Below, piece after piece: positions 9,046-23,600 of a stretch of 64,000 nt of DNA (the stretch's first letter is position 1; each line of letters starts with the position of its first letter). The position numbers and the translations under genes are program-made. Origin of the DNA: Ephydatia muelleri (lineage: Eukaryota; Porifera; Demospongiae; Spongillida; Spongillidae); assembly GCA_013339895.1 (NCBI GenBank), contig JABACO010000001.1:11270813-11334812 (forward strand), read 5' to 3'. The notes under the pieces are model-generated. The model was not told the DNA's origin. It searched no databases and saw only the letters and a program-made list of their open reading frames with translations.

Positions 9046-12000
9046 TCAAAGTTGGGCATAAGGGGTCACTCGTGCCATAATCCAGTCTGTAATGAGCTGT
9101 ACTGCTCTGTCTTGACCCTTATCATGGAGTATCTCGTGACAGTGTTCAGGAAATATCTACATTAAAATTGGTAGAGTAGGTATGAGTGTAGGGGACAAAA
9201 CCCAAACATTAGTAGCTGTACCTGTAAATTAAAGCATCTTGGATATGTAATACCAGTGGTGTATGTAGATTGCAAAGGCATACAATGTGCTCAACAAAAA
9301 TGACCACTACAATACAACAAGCCAGTGTTTAATCATCATGCACACAATAACAAATTAAATGCACATGTAGTCATGACAATAGAATGGTCCAACCTGCAAT
9401 AACATATATTACATATTGTGCACAATAACAACTACAGGTACTGTACATGAATGAACTGCATGATTCACACACACACAGTACATAACAAATGCATGCACAC
9501 TGTATACAAATGGCACTGTATTCACATGTATGTGTAATTGTACATAAGCATGCGTGCGTGCACATGCAATGTTGCAACACTGTTATACATGTACATGTAA
9601 GGATAAGGGGGTGGGGGGGAGGGGTATACATACCTGAACACAAACTGTACAAACACATTCATTTCTCACCCACCTCGTATGTTTTGCTCTCTGAACCAAT
9701 ATTTCTCTGGACAAATTGAGACGCAGAAATGGGTACCAGCCTATCCCTATCTCCGTGCATCAGGAACAATGGAAGTGATATCAAGTGTAGGCTATTACGA
9801 GCGCGGCCCACTGCATTCATGAACTCATCGATAAATTTTGCTTTCATACCACCATGATACACCATCGGGTCTTCAGCATACTCTCTAGCCTGATAAGTAG
9901 AAAGCAGAGTTCTCTAATCATTTGAAGTGTTGCATTGCAGTTCCATACATAGCACTTCAGTATGTTGAACATACAGCACATACAGTGCACCGCAAACCTT
10001 TTAAATAGTTACAGAGAATGTACAGTATGGTGGCCCCTGTAGATCAATGCAGTGGTGTTGCTGTCGTGCATTATACAGCTCCCAGAAATGCTGGCTTACA
10101 GTGTACAGTACATGTATCTGTATTAGGGGACTTTGCAATCAGACATCTTGCTATGTCTAAATTGTGCTGTGTTGTAGTTGTACTGTACATATACGAAATC
10201 TGAGTTTACAGACATGCAAATTACGTTATATTCCCTTTGGCCACATGTCTAAACATATGCAAATAATGGGAAGAGTTATTGGCTAATTGTTTTCTGTGAT
10301 CCTGAACTAGACAGTGAGTCGCACGCTAAAATTTATATTGTGCATTAACAGATTATAATGGCCAAAATGTTTTGTTTAAAGTAGAGCTGTCCATAAAATC
10401 AAGCTAAACGTCGCAACAGTTTAATTCTGAGAAGCAGAAATGGGCTTTCAATGACAGAAACTGAAGCTTGAACATGACAGACATCAAATTATAACAATTT
10501 ATACTTCAATGGAATTCTTAGGTAATAACATACATGTACATGTATTTGATGCAAATATAAGCATTAACCGATTTACCTACTCAAGTTCTCCTCCCAATTA
10601 TTCATAACACAGATTAGTTCAGGCAAGGATAATTAACTATTACATGGATTGGAGTCCACAACATTTAACCCTCTCCATCCTCGTTTCATTGAGAGCTCAT
10701 TACATTAACCTATTAACACCGAGAGACGCAAATATGCGTTTACCAAAGAATTTTGCCAGACCCCTTTGAAACATTATACCTAAATTTTTGAAGTTATTCA
10801 CGTTCACGGCTTCATTTAATATTATTGAAACCCCACTTCCTGTAACCTAACATTCCTCTGCTGCCTCATATAGTTGATTTTAGACAACTCTATTGGTTAA
10901 TATGGCAACTGTAGGTAATTGGCCATTCAGCTCAACAATTGAGAAGACAAGCTACATGCATATAGAGACATTGGTATCTGCCTTAGTATAATGTGTTATT
11001 ATATGAACATTATCATTTAAAGAACTGGAGGCAATAAGGTTGTACAAAATAGTTTCCTAATTAAAGTGAACCCAATAATGCAGCTGCATTTTAGAATTTA
11101 ACAAAGCATATCAACAAGCCAAAACATTTATCTTCCAGTGGTCAAACCATGGCTACATACACAGCATTATTGTAAACAAGATAAATGTTTTTAGCCTACC
11201 ATAAATCACTTAAATTTACATATGCGTACAATAGATTACAATGCCCTTTCCGCAAAAATACATCTCCCATGTATGCGTACAAATTCAGTGATTCAGTAGC
11301 TTTGCTACGTATAGGAAGCATAATAGCCTAACATAAAGTCTCTGTGTGCCATAGTTAATGCCATTTCCCACTTCTTTCATTCCCCTTTAGTGCAAATCAC
11401 CTCCTCAGGAGGTAATTGACAAACTAAAAGATAGTACTTATGCAGCTTTGAAACCCTTTAAAATGAACTAGAAGCAAAGCAAAACTTACAACAGTGACTG
11501 GTCTAAGTACAAGGCGAAATGCGGATGATGACAAATAATTTTACACAATTGCATATCCATGTCATAGTTAATAATCCTTGATTCAGGGTGCCTGCCTTAC
11601 AATCAAGGAAAAATACCACTGTTTAAAGTTTAGCACATTATAATAACACAGGATAAAATCACAACGTTATCGAATTCATATACATGTATTTAGTGTACAC
11701 CTTGCTGTAGCTCTATTTGACTGAAATAAAAAAAAGGGTACACAACAAGAATCCCAACGTTTAATTTTATTGCATTTCACAAGTGTAATTTATAATCAAG
11801 GACTCCCTATTCAACCCATTGGTCCTAATGACCATTTCATTGACATAGCTGAAACTGTAACCTACCACATTTACATTGTTGAGATATTAATCGCCCAAGA
11901 TTCCATTTTCAGGCACTTGGTTATCAACGACTTAAAAATATTTATTCAATGCATTTAAATAGCTTGCTATAATCTCTATCAAGATGAAGAGGGTATGAAT

Positions 12001-15000
12001 AAAAAGTACCTACTACAAAGCTGATTATGGTGATTTCAGTCATTTTCCCTCATTGACGGGACACTCCAGTACACATACTGTACAGCGGAAATGTATCATG
12101 TCATTTTTGGGTGCTTCTGCAATACTGTATGGTGTATCCATCGATACAGTACAAGTCAGGTACAACAATGGTGCAAAGAAGTACATAATGTTCTCTAGTC
12201 CTTCTCCTCTTACAATTGTCATTACAGTTGCAATGTGTCATGAACGTTATGTGTGCCATGTGTAAAGATCGATACATGTGCTTTGTATACTTCTCACATG
12301 GTTCTTGTATGAGACTTAACAGCTCATGTGCGTTACACATAATTGGACCCTAGGAACACAACAGCAGAGTACAGGACAACATTATACCCACATGTACAGT
12401 GCTCACATTTTGTGCATGCCTCCACTTACCTCTTCCGGAATTGAGCTGATGTCATTGATATCAAATGTCTTCAGCTGCGCTTGTGGGAAACACACAACGA
12501 CCAGTTGCACAGCATATTGCTGGTGAGAGCAAATCACAAAAAAATCAGTACCCGACCTCACAAAGGGACAATGTATACAAGAATGCTTACTGTGACATTT
12601 GCCATCAAGCTCCCATATGCTGGAATCGTGTCCAGAGCAGGTGCACTCAGCAGAATGGCAGATATAAGCGATGGGTGCTGTTCAACAACTAAAGTTGCAA
12701 TCAGACCACCCTAGGTTTCGGGAGAAGAGCACGTGATTACACTTGCTTATGGTGTGCTCCCTGCATATGATTGAACGATAATACATATGCGTATCAGTGC
12801 TAATAACAGTGTCAAAATGGTGTATACTAGTAACTGCATTGTACAGTAAAACCACTACCACAAACATTGAGGAATGTTTAAATATTGCAAACATTCCTAT
12901 GTGAGTACTTAAATTTATTTGTACATAAACAAAAATACATAGTATCCTATCTACATGTAATCCTAAATGCAAGCACGCATTTCAACTGATCAATGTTGTG
13001 TTCACAAGTGTTGATCATGTTCATCCTGCGAATTCACGCGCAGTACAGAGAGTAAGAGATGTTCAGGAGTAAGTAAGAGATCTTCAGGAGTGCACTGACT
13101 TGTATTATAGCACTGACTTTGAAGCAGGCCTGTGATGCAGTCAAAAAGCAGTTGCTTTGGCTCATGACCTCTTTGAATCTACAACGTACATTATACCTGC
13201 TGTAAGATTCAACACTCTGTCATATCCCTGCTTGGCAAATAACAGTTCTTGGGCTTTTTTATAAATAGAATGCCATTTTCACACTCTACACTTCGTGAAG
13301 ATCTATGTAAAGTTCTTGTATCTCATATATGTTTAAGCATTTTCAGGCACCTATAGTAGTTCTAATCATTGGCTTAGACCATATCGTGCTTTAAGAGAAG
13401 CTCTGTCCATGAGCAGTAAAGATGCAGGGACACTTAACAATGAAGGACAATGTCATAACGGACAGAAATAAACGTACACTAGCCGTATTCCTTGATTACA
13501 AGCTGCGGCTATTATTCAAGTCACAATTGAACCCGCAATAAAACATTTGACTGCTACTTTGACTTGCTACAGTTGTGCAGTAGTGTGCGAGTTTGGTTAC
13601 ATGAATGCAGTGCATTATTCTGCTGTCACTTTGACTCGGGTCTGTTCATCATTATTGCATAATGACGTGAGAGCAGAATCACTTCACTATGCAGTAACAT
13701 TTTTCTGTGCTTACAAGATGAACAGACTTGAGTCAAAGTGAGAGCAGAATAGTGCACTGCATTCAAGTAACCAAACTCGCACACTACTGCAGAACTGTTG
13801 CATCAAAGTAGCAGTCAAACTGCAGGTTCAACTGTGACCTGAATAGAAGCCGCATGCAGCTTGTAATCAAGGAAATAATGTAGTTAATGCAATAAGTAGC
13901 AAATGCTCTCAGCATGCTCTTAAGCCTAATGGGCTACATTCAGAGCCGGATTTACCTACGGGCTTACCGGTCCAAATCCTTCCCAGCACCATATGTTTTA
14001 TTTGTTGTAGGATTCCGTATCCCATCATGCCATACGAGTTACGATGCACATTAATTAAGAGCAGCAAAAATGTGCATTCATTCTTATTTATTAGTGTGTG
14101 CACGTTCCATAGTGTACGTTGCATTACACACTCAATGCCATGCTCTGAGGACCAACTCACCATAGAGTGACCCAGCATCATGCTTGGCACACCAGGATAC
14201 TCGGCGTTCATGTCTCCAATGTGGTTAAACACATCCAACACGTAGGTATCGAATCTCTCGATGTGAACCCTGTCTCCTTCACTCTTACCATGACCAACTG
14301 TGGATCACCATGCCATGATGCGCAATAAAGTGGACAAGGCTACACATTAACATGCATTAAAAGGCAGATACTGTACCATGGTTGAAACTAAAATCCATCA
14401 TTGGGACATCAGAATTGCATGGGTTTACATGTAGTTGATACATTGGACTCACATTCGGGTCCTTTTTTTACTACACACATGTCCTGCAATGTAATAAAAA
14501 TGTGTACAATTTACGTACCATATTAGCAGGTAATTTTACTATTCAATTAATTTCAATTCATCACAAAACATTGGTATTAATCAAAACAATTCTACTCCAC
14601 CCATAAAAACTCAAGCGCTTGATCAAGAGTACTTGCATGATGTATTAATAAACATCGTCCTCAATAAAACTTGCCAAAGTAAAGTGCTGATCATTCCACC
14701 CTTTGCCTCCAAATAGCCATGTGGTAATATGTTTGGGATTGAGTACTAGATGCCCACACACTGCATACTTTACTCTACGGACATTTACGAATGCCTCCGA
14801 TCATTTTAGAAAGTTCAGTTCATCTACCTGGGCACAAGTGACATGCACATACTGCACCCATGCCTTGAGCCTCTGCCATTGCATGACATTGAACAGAACA
14901 GCACTGGATCAAGCAGACCTACCATGGTCGTGGCCATACACCAGAACTCCTCCTTCTGCCAGGTGTTTCGCAAGTTTGTTGTATCTTCCCATGTGTTCTC

Positions 15001-16110
15001 CCACTCCATGGCAAATGAAGAGCAATACTCTTTGGAAGAAATCCACGACATGTCAGAATGTGTTTAATAACTGTGTTGTAAGTGGTGTATGTTTTGCCAT
15101 TAACAGTATTTTCAATTGCATGCATCACAATATCCCTGATGGAGAGCTCAGATTATTCATGTACTTCAACTCAATCGACCAGACAAACGCCTGGAAATAT
15201 GTCAGTGGAAAACTGTTGTGACATTAGAATTTTAAATTTGGAAAGATGAATCCTTTACCACAAAATCTATGAGTGCTTGTGTGTTCTTGATTTGCAAATT
15301 CATGTGTGATGCATTCCACCCAAAAGCAAACATTTGCAGAGACCCATGCATGTATAGTGCATATGTTTCAGGTTCAACTGTGTGCAAGAATGCATCAGAC
15401 TTGTGTGCATACAAGTTGGTTTGTTTACAGGGTGGTGCCAGGATGTGTTAACAGACCACAATCAATTGACACTTTGCCTGGAGCAAAACAACAGCAATAT
15501 TCAAAGCTTGCGTGCCATAGGATTATACATGTACAATGTATCTGGTTATCCCATAAGTTCAGCAACAACAGTATAATTAATCTACAGTAATATATGTGTA
15601 CGAAGCAGATAATTGCCACGTTCACATATACAAGACCTATCCAAAATGCATCAATGTGTTGCTCAAGGAGACATCATCTATAAATTAGGAGTGTATTTTC
15701 GGCAAGTAAACATTTTTATCTTGATCCAAGAATCACGCCCTTGTTTCCATGCTGTACGGCGTACTGTTGTAAACAACCTTTACGATTACCCATCACGTGC
15801 GCTTACTTGAAAAACCTCAGACTAGAGATAACAATCTCTGCTCAAAGAAATGTGCAACCTGCATAATTTTGACGCACCTGTTCAACATGCCTAATTTTTA
15901 CGCAAATGTGAAAGACAGTCTTGTCGTAGCTTCACTGCACTTACATAAATTACGCACGATCAGAGCGCATTGGAGAACTAGCAAGGTGCCGTAATTATGA
16001 GCGACTTACTTAGGAGATGTTGGAGGCTTCCACGTTGTTACTGCAAGTCGGTAGCCGTTCCACACGCTTGTTCTATCATGATCCGACTCTTGCTCCCCGC
16101 CTCCGTCCAT
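9046..16110 (-). CDS. MGLL: Monoglyceride lipase, copy A, complete
   Basis: Seven exons give an intact 293-residue protein: 16110-16010 (ATG), 15029-14923, 14297-14161, 12710-12591, 12519-12430, 9889-9674 and 9156-9046 (TGA). All phases agree. It is an alpha/beta-hydrolase: WNGYRLAVTTWKP beta strand, then LLFICHGVGEH (HG oxyanion region), YGHDHVGHGKSEGDR, the nucleophile elbow GHSMGG (Ser114), MHGDRDRLV (Asp about 234) and HCHEILHD (His about 264), completing the Ser-Asp-His triad. Human MGLL has 303 residues and the same motifs. The family hydrolyses 2-arachidonoylglycerol and other monoacylglycerols at membranes and lipid droplets. The start codon is the only ATG in exon 1 and no signal peptide is seen. 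A paralogue with the same exon plan lies upstream on the same strand. The larger introns hold no other gene, apart from a palindromic element in intron 3. Confidence 0.9.
13488..13874. mobile_element. Long palindromic MITE/foldback in lipase A intron 3
   Basis: Left arm 13488-13650 is mirrored as reverse complement in 13717-13874, around a loop of about 66 bp. The ends read TTCCTTGATTACAAGCTGC and its complement. Arms of about 160 bp with few mismatches suggest recent insertion or gene conversion. No coding frame of note is inside. Shorter CCTTGATT ... AATCAAGG pairs occur near 11577-11612. Target duplication is not clear. Confidence 0.8.
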
Positions 16111-17663
16111 GTTCGATGACCTGGGATGAAATTAATATTCGATTACGGTATTTAACTGCAATGAATTGAATTTTAATAAATATAAAATGGGTAAGTTAAT
16201 AATTACAATGACTGACTCGTTCCGTCTGGCAGCCATCTGTAGTGCTAGTGTGGTGGGACTGGACACATCAGGGGAGTCCTTCCTTCAGTGATGTCTATGT
16301 CGAGCTAATGTGCTGGCCCAGCGTCAATTAAGTCGAAGAGAGTCTTATAATTATCACTTCACTGTCCAGAATGATCTGAAGATGCATTATTCAACACTGC
16401 ACTAATGTTGTGGTGAACTTATGAGATGTAACAGACCCCACTCGTCGCAGCCTCCAGTCTCAATAGCCTGGCGTACTGAGTAATAGTAACCACAGCATTC
16501 TTCGTATAAAACTTATGGCACTGTAAAAGCTGCCATGCCAGAACACAAGCCTTAAAAAGAGTGTTGTTAATGCTGAGCACAGTGTCAATCAATTGCGGTC
16601 TGTCATAATATTGATGTCCTGATCCCATATGACTAGCTAAATTATTTATCAGACCCATCACCACTTAAACTTATAGGAAGCAGAAGTGTCTGATGGAGCA
16701 ACAGTCCATGTTGCAGAATGCAAGAAGCACAATTCCAATGATGACCTGAATCGAAATGCAATTAACCAAGTTGGGTCTGCATTCAATAAGTTTGAAGTGT
16801 GGGGAAAGGAAACCTTCTCTAAGCCTTGCCAGAACATTGATCAATGGCACTACTTTCATGTAATGTGGACAATTGCATTTTATGGGTTTCAGTACAGTGG
16901 TGGTCAGGATACACTAAGTATAGTACACTTGCAAATGTTTAGTGGCACAAGTCTTGTACACATGTGTGTGTTGTGTGTGTGTGTGTGTGTGTGTGTGTTT
17001 ATCTATTAAATGTGTTTTCCCAATGGTGTGGTGTATTTGGACATAAATAAATCAAAATTGACCTTTCACAATCAGATTCAACTATCCTGCTATTGAATTT
17101 TTGAATCTCATTAATTCAAACCATTCAAATCAAGACTATGTCATCACCCATATTCAGGATATTAATCTTAATGACACAAATGTCACTTCAGTTACTAAAA
17201 ACTGCAACTTACGTTAACTAATCTTGTTAATTTATTTGAACAATTTGATATTCGAAGAGCTTCATTATGAATAGTGAAAATATTTCAATTTGTTAATCAT
17301 AATTCAAGTACTAATAATGTGTATGATATGTACTGTGCAGGTATTACATCAACATGTACTTGCTAAATTATTGATGTCTTCGTTCAGTTTAGCTCATCAT
17401 CATGCAATCATTGATGATACATATTCTATTAAATATGATTTAATCAATACAGTACCACAAAGAATAATTATTAAGCCAAGACCAGTGTTGGGCTTTTACA
17501 AATCAAGTGATCCACACTTAGAAGATACTGCATTACAGGGAGATTACAGGGAGTCCACATGAACAAAACAAACAAATGTATCGACTCATTCATTCATTTA
17601 CAGGCATTCACATGCACACATAAATTACATGCACATTCTCTTTGTTTACTACAATGCGTCTTA
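16111..17663. other. Intergenic between the two lipase genes
   Basis: This holds the promoter side of lipase A and the 3' side of lipase B. Open frames at 16686-17009 and 17290-17562 lack recognisable motifs and lie in AT-rich sequence; part of the first ends in a GT microsatellite (16966-17000). I cannot support a gene. No TATA box or other promoter element could be fixed. Confidence 0.4.
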
Positions 17664-20600
17664 TTAATTGCAACGAGCCAAAATCCAGTCTGCAATAAGC
17701 TGAGATGCTTTATCTTGATCTTTATCATGGAGCACTTCATGACAGTTTTGAGGAAATACCTGCACCAGAATAGAGACTTGAACAGGCATGCAGGCTGTGG
17801 AACATACAGTGCATCTACTGCCCACCTCTAAAGCCATACATTCCAAAAATGCACTTCTGGTGATTCCTTGAGTACAACATTGAAAAGACAAGATTAAATA
17901 TATCACTCCCACACATAACTACACAAGAGGGGGGGGGGGGGGGGGGCAAGGAAACCAATGTGACACATTCGTCACTGCCTTTCACATGAAGGTTGACTTA
18001 AATCGATCAGGCTACACGTTCAATATGAGCAAATAATGATAACTACCAGTACCAATTGTTAGTCCACAAGTACAGTAGAGAAAAACAGGACCTGCTCACT
18101 GATTCCAGTTGACTAGCCTCAAGAGCATTTGATTTTTTGAAAGTTTTTAAATTTTGTTGTTAATTCATTTTAGTAGATTATAATTCTATCAAGGATTATT
18201 GCAGAGCATACTTAAGACCGTATTTGGTTATAACTAATTCATCCTGAGCAACTCATAATTTTTTTTTTCCTATTTACAGCCAAATAATCAGTCAATTAGC
18301 TAACTTTAATTACTTTTAAACGACATGCACTCAATAGCTGTATTTCCTTTTTCATTACCACAATCCAATCAGGATATATTCTAAGCAGAAATGTTAATTC
18401 AAGTCATATACATGGAGCATTAAAAAATGTTCAGTTCTGAAATAATTTAATTGCCAGACACAATGAGGGTGAGTATAATATTGAAGCATGCTGTACTACA
18501 CAAACACAGATCCCTGAAAAAAGGATGTACTGAAATGTGTAGTCAATTTGCTTTACATGTAGTTTCTTTTCAAAGCCATTGCTCAAAACCCTGATACATG
18601 TACTGTACATGTTCTTATCCTAAAAGTGACAAAGTTGCTATCAATGCCCTTAGCTAGAAAACTTGGGCTGCCATCACTATTCCAAGCAGGAGCATTAAAA
18701 TATAACGATGAATACTGGTACATGTATATTTCTTGTTCTTAGTCAAGTATAAAGCTCTTGTTTTGCATACCGTGTACTGCATCTCTGTATGGTAGTACAG
18801 TGGAACCTTGGTTATGTGAATATTTTGTGCATTTATCCATTGCAAGCTAAAACAGAGGATACTGTGTATAAATTGAATAGTGAATAGTGAGTCTAAATAG
18901 TGCACAGGTACATGTACAGTACATGTATTTAATTGTAGATCAAGTATCTATCAGCTGAACCATTAACTTGCATTGCAAATATTATTTGGAAATGCCTGGT
19001 GACAGGCTGCTTCGTCTTTTAATTGCTTGGCTACTGTACATGTATGTCCGCGGTCAAGCTGAATTTTAATTTGTGTCACCAAAAACATGGGTACTCTCAG
19101 TATACTACACACCATCACAAAAATTCCAAAATTGACACCAGGTCTCTCCCTCCTCCGCCTACAGAAATGCCCCATATATTACAGTTCTATACATTTAGCA
19201 AATCATGCATTTACTGTAAATTATAGTTTCTTGAACTTGCTAAATGTACACTGTGCATCCCGTTAAAGGTATACTATACAATCATTACTCCAGTTCGTCT
19301 TGCATTAACCGATTACGCGGAATTGTTATAGTAATATGTTTATCATTTTCATGCATGGTATCAGAGTCAGTCCGTACTGTACCGTATGGTGTGGACTGAA
19401 TATTTGGGAGAGAATTTAGCCTAAATATTTGTGATCTTGTGAGGTTTTGTTTTGCAGCAGTTGTGATCGACGTGAACGCTTTTGAACCAGAGACAATCAT
19501 TGTATGTAGTTATGTATCCCAGGTGAAAAAAACGGCGTAATCGCGCGTAATTGTGCGTGAAAAATGGACGCGGTCTTCAAAACGCTGTATCTTCTTGATT
19601 GTGCAATTTAGTGGAGCTGCATTTTGCATATTTACAAAGCGGTCCTGTGTCTATAGAAGTCCAAAGATGGTTTAGTTTGCGATCCATCGTTCCGAAGATA
19701 TTCACATTCAAGTAAAGGGCTTGATTTCGCGGGGTTTTGTACTTGAAGCCCGCGAAATCTTGCTCTAAGTTGATTGTGAATATCTTCGGAACGATGCATC
19801 GCAAACTAAACCATCTTTGGACTTCTATAGACACAGGACCGCTTTGTAAATATGCAAAAATGCAGCTCCACTATATTGCACAATCAAGAAGATACAGCGT
19901 TTTGAAGACCGCGTAATTTGGCGCGTTTATGGCCGTTTTCCACGCACAATTACGCGCGATTACGCCGTTTTTTTCACCTGGGTAGGTAGCTGCATGGTAG
20001 AGCATATACGTGTAGCTGTACGCTGAGTGGACTTAGTGTTGTGTGTGGGTGCATACATGGTTGTACGCTGAGTGTGCTTAGGATATGTTGGTAGCCAACG
20101 CTGAATGTACTTATATAGTGATGTGTTGATAGCCGTGTATGTGCGCGCCCTGAGTGTGCAGTATCAGACCTTATCACACGCTGCATCCCTCTCCCTACAT
20201 GAAGACTGTATGATATAGCTATTTAACTTTTGCAAAGAACCTGTTGGTAACAATCACACGTTTACGGCCGTCTATACGTAATAACCACTGGCAATGTCGT
20301 GGAGTACATGCTGTACGGCCAGAGCTGCGCGAACGCAAATTTGCGTCTTCCTCGTATAATCGGTTAACTTGCTCCAAAACAAGGAGACCTCATTTAACAT
20401 ATCTGCCTAAAGAAATACACACTTTCTGACCACGCATACCATAAATAATTATGCCATTACCATTAATGAGTAGATATATTTATCTAGAATAGATAGATGA
20501 AAAAGGTGACAACAGTACATTATAGTTGTGATGCCGAGGAAGGACAAGATTATGGAAATGCTAAATATCCAACTACTGTACATGCAAGAGCAGCAGTTAG

Positions 20601-23600
20601 GAGTATGATCAGATATCCCCTCATAAAGCTCTACCACAGTGAGCTCCCATATTTTAGCACAGCTGCAGTACAGACTCAAAACAACTTAACTTGCATAGGT
20701 GAATGAATATTGCAGTCATTTTAATCAGTTACCATACTCTCAAATGCTCAAGACAATCAATATCAACAGACCTCGAACGTTACATCTTGAGAACCGACGT
20801 TTGATCTGATGAATTGAGATGCAGAAATGGGTACCAGCACGTCCCTATCTCCGTGCATCAGGAACAATGGAAGTGCGACTGTGCGGACATTTGTACGAGC
20901 TTGCTCCAGTGCAATCATGAATTCGTCAATCCATCTGGCCTTCAAACCTCCATGCCACACTAGAGGGTCATCAGCATATGCCTTTGCCTACAACAAGTTT
21001 GAGTGCAGCATGAGTTATGCAGTGCATGCGCAATGAGGGATGGTATGGGCGGTTATGCATGCATCAATAAGGTAACATACACAACATGCACATCAAACCA
21101 TAAAAAACTAGCACTGTATACAGAAACAATCGATGCAAGTTACGGGTAAGAATTGACACTTTGACATCTTTCTCAATCCATGCAATGGAAGAGCATTTGC
21201 AAGATGAAAGAAAATACATACTCCACATGTATAGTAATTGGTTTTGAAAGAAGAAAATGTTACAGTATACATGTACATGTACACGTATGTTAAAATGAGC
21301 ACTAGTAATGTTTTGGAAATGGCCAGTGCTGTACATGTACTCTAAAATCAATTCAAAGTACAGGAATTGCATCACTAAACCTTGCATTTAGTGCATGTAT
21401 ACAGTGTACAAATGTGTTATATTTTAATTGCTATATGCTACTGCTGGATTTCCAATTATTCCCTTCATGCAGGTACTATTTGTTATGCAAGTGAATTAAA
21501 GCCATTGCAATCATTACTAGACACTTCGACAATTTATACCAACCTCTTCAGGAATTGAACTGATGTCATTGGGATCAATAGTTTTTAATTGTGCTTGCGG
21601 AAAGAAACCCTTAACGCCCTTCGTAACTAGTTGCTAGAATGACAGAAACGCAATAAGCACATAAGTAAACAAAAGTGCAAATGAACAGTTACAAGAAATG
21701 ACTGGGAAACGGTTCCGTATGCGGGAATCGTGTCCAGAGCAGGGCCACTCAGCAGGAGAGCAGAGAATAGTGTCTGGTGCTGTTCAGCCACCAGAGTCGC
21801 AATCAACCCGCCCTGTCGAAGCAACAATGCATTAAATCAGATTCAGCCCATGTACTGACAATGCAACTGACACCACCTCTGAATACCCACCACACTAGGT
21901 TTTTCCTCATACATGTATTGTTTCATAACAGTTATATTTCTACATGCACGAGCAAAGAGTTGAACAATAGCGTACAGTGATGTGCATAACTAGCAAGTAC
22001 ACGTGCTTGTGTATTTGAGCATCTCGTATTGTTTCTAAATATTAGTGATCCAAACTTCGTGAAAGGTTTATTTGATTTGATTGTGTTACAGTGTAAAATG
22101 GAAGGCTATACACATCACGGAAATTGGATCATGCCTACAACTTGTAAGTGGCAAGTAATGAATACTTAAGAGCAGTGTGACATATTACTTGGTTATAGTC
22201 CTACATGTAGCTGCTGATATACATATACATGTAATTTGGCCGAGATATATAAACGTAAAATTTAATACCATAATTATACACATGCATATGGACTGGTACA
22301 TGTAGTATGCATGCTTGTGGGTTCTTATGTCATTTTCCACGATCTTTCAGGTGCAATAATAATTCTATACCTTACAAATAATTTGCGTATCATGTGTAAG
22401 TGTACAATGCATAAACAGATAATGGGTAGTAAATTCCTGTGTACAGTACATGTACATGTACATGCACATACCGTATATGATGACTGCACAGATTCCATCA
22501 GATTTACATGTAAGAAATGCTTCAATTGGATCTATTTTTAACCGTGAATCTATGAGAACATTTCTATTACCAACTCCCACTTAAGAGTTTAGAGTGTACC
22601 TAGACGTACTGTATGTCTATGTACATGTATATGCTTTGTTTCAGCTCAACTGCCTTGCACTAAGAGAATAAGTACACATGTATTGTACCACGTGCCCTCA
22701 AAACTTTGAGGCATTTGGTACAACAGGGTGATGCTGCTATGACAAATAGTTCTCCATTCCTGACTTGTTTCTCATATTTCCTGTGACTGTTCAGAGCGAA
22801 TCTGGTGATCCACCTACAGGCAGCTAGTACTCAGCCAAAGCAGTACTGCCTTCTGAATGGCTTAGTTTTTCAAATGTTGTCGACATATGGTACTGTACAT
22901 AATACATGTAGTCTCTACAGATGTGTCCCAGACAATGTGGTGCATGAATTGTGGGCAGAGGTGTTTTCATGCCAAATCCACCTCTTTGTATCAACACAGA
23001 CAAGCTCACTAATCAATCTACTCAATTTATTAATACAAAAACATTAAGACCACCACTAGCTACTGCACTGTTAGTGTAATGCTACATGTTTAACTGCATG
23101 AATTAAAAATTAACATACCTTGCTGTCAACAGTACAATAAATATAACGTATTGCATTTACTGCAAGATACATTACTGCAAGATACACTCACCATTGAATG
23201 TCCCATCAGCATGCTGGGGACACCAGGATATTGAGCCTTCATGTCTTCAACATGGCGGACCACATCTTGTACATAAGTGTTGAATGTCTCCACGTAAACC
23301 CTATCCCCTTGGCTTCTCCCATTGCCAACTGGAGAAACACAAAAAATTATTATTATTAATTGCAGAGATATAAATGTAACAATGTTTCCACAGTCAGAGG
23401 ACAATGTGTAAATGTTGCAGTATTTGTTTTTAGTACTTAAATTTAAACAAAGGGCCTTTTTCGAAATACATTGGTGAATTTTGACCATCTCAGTATTGCG
23501 AATCATAATTCCCTATTAAAATGGTGCAGAATTTCTGCATGTTACATGTAATTTGATTCTAATGCACTGCATGTTCATTGTATTCTCTCAAGAGTCAAAA

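Noticed and set aside
16686-17562. Two plus-strand frames of about 90-107 codons between the lipase genes
   Set aside because: They have AT-rich composition, no motif, no phase-consistent splice links, and one ends in a GT microsatellite.
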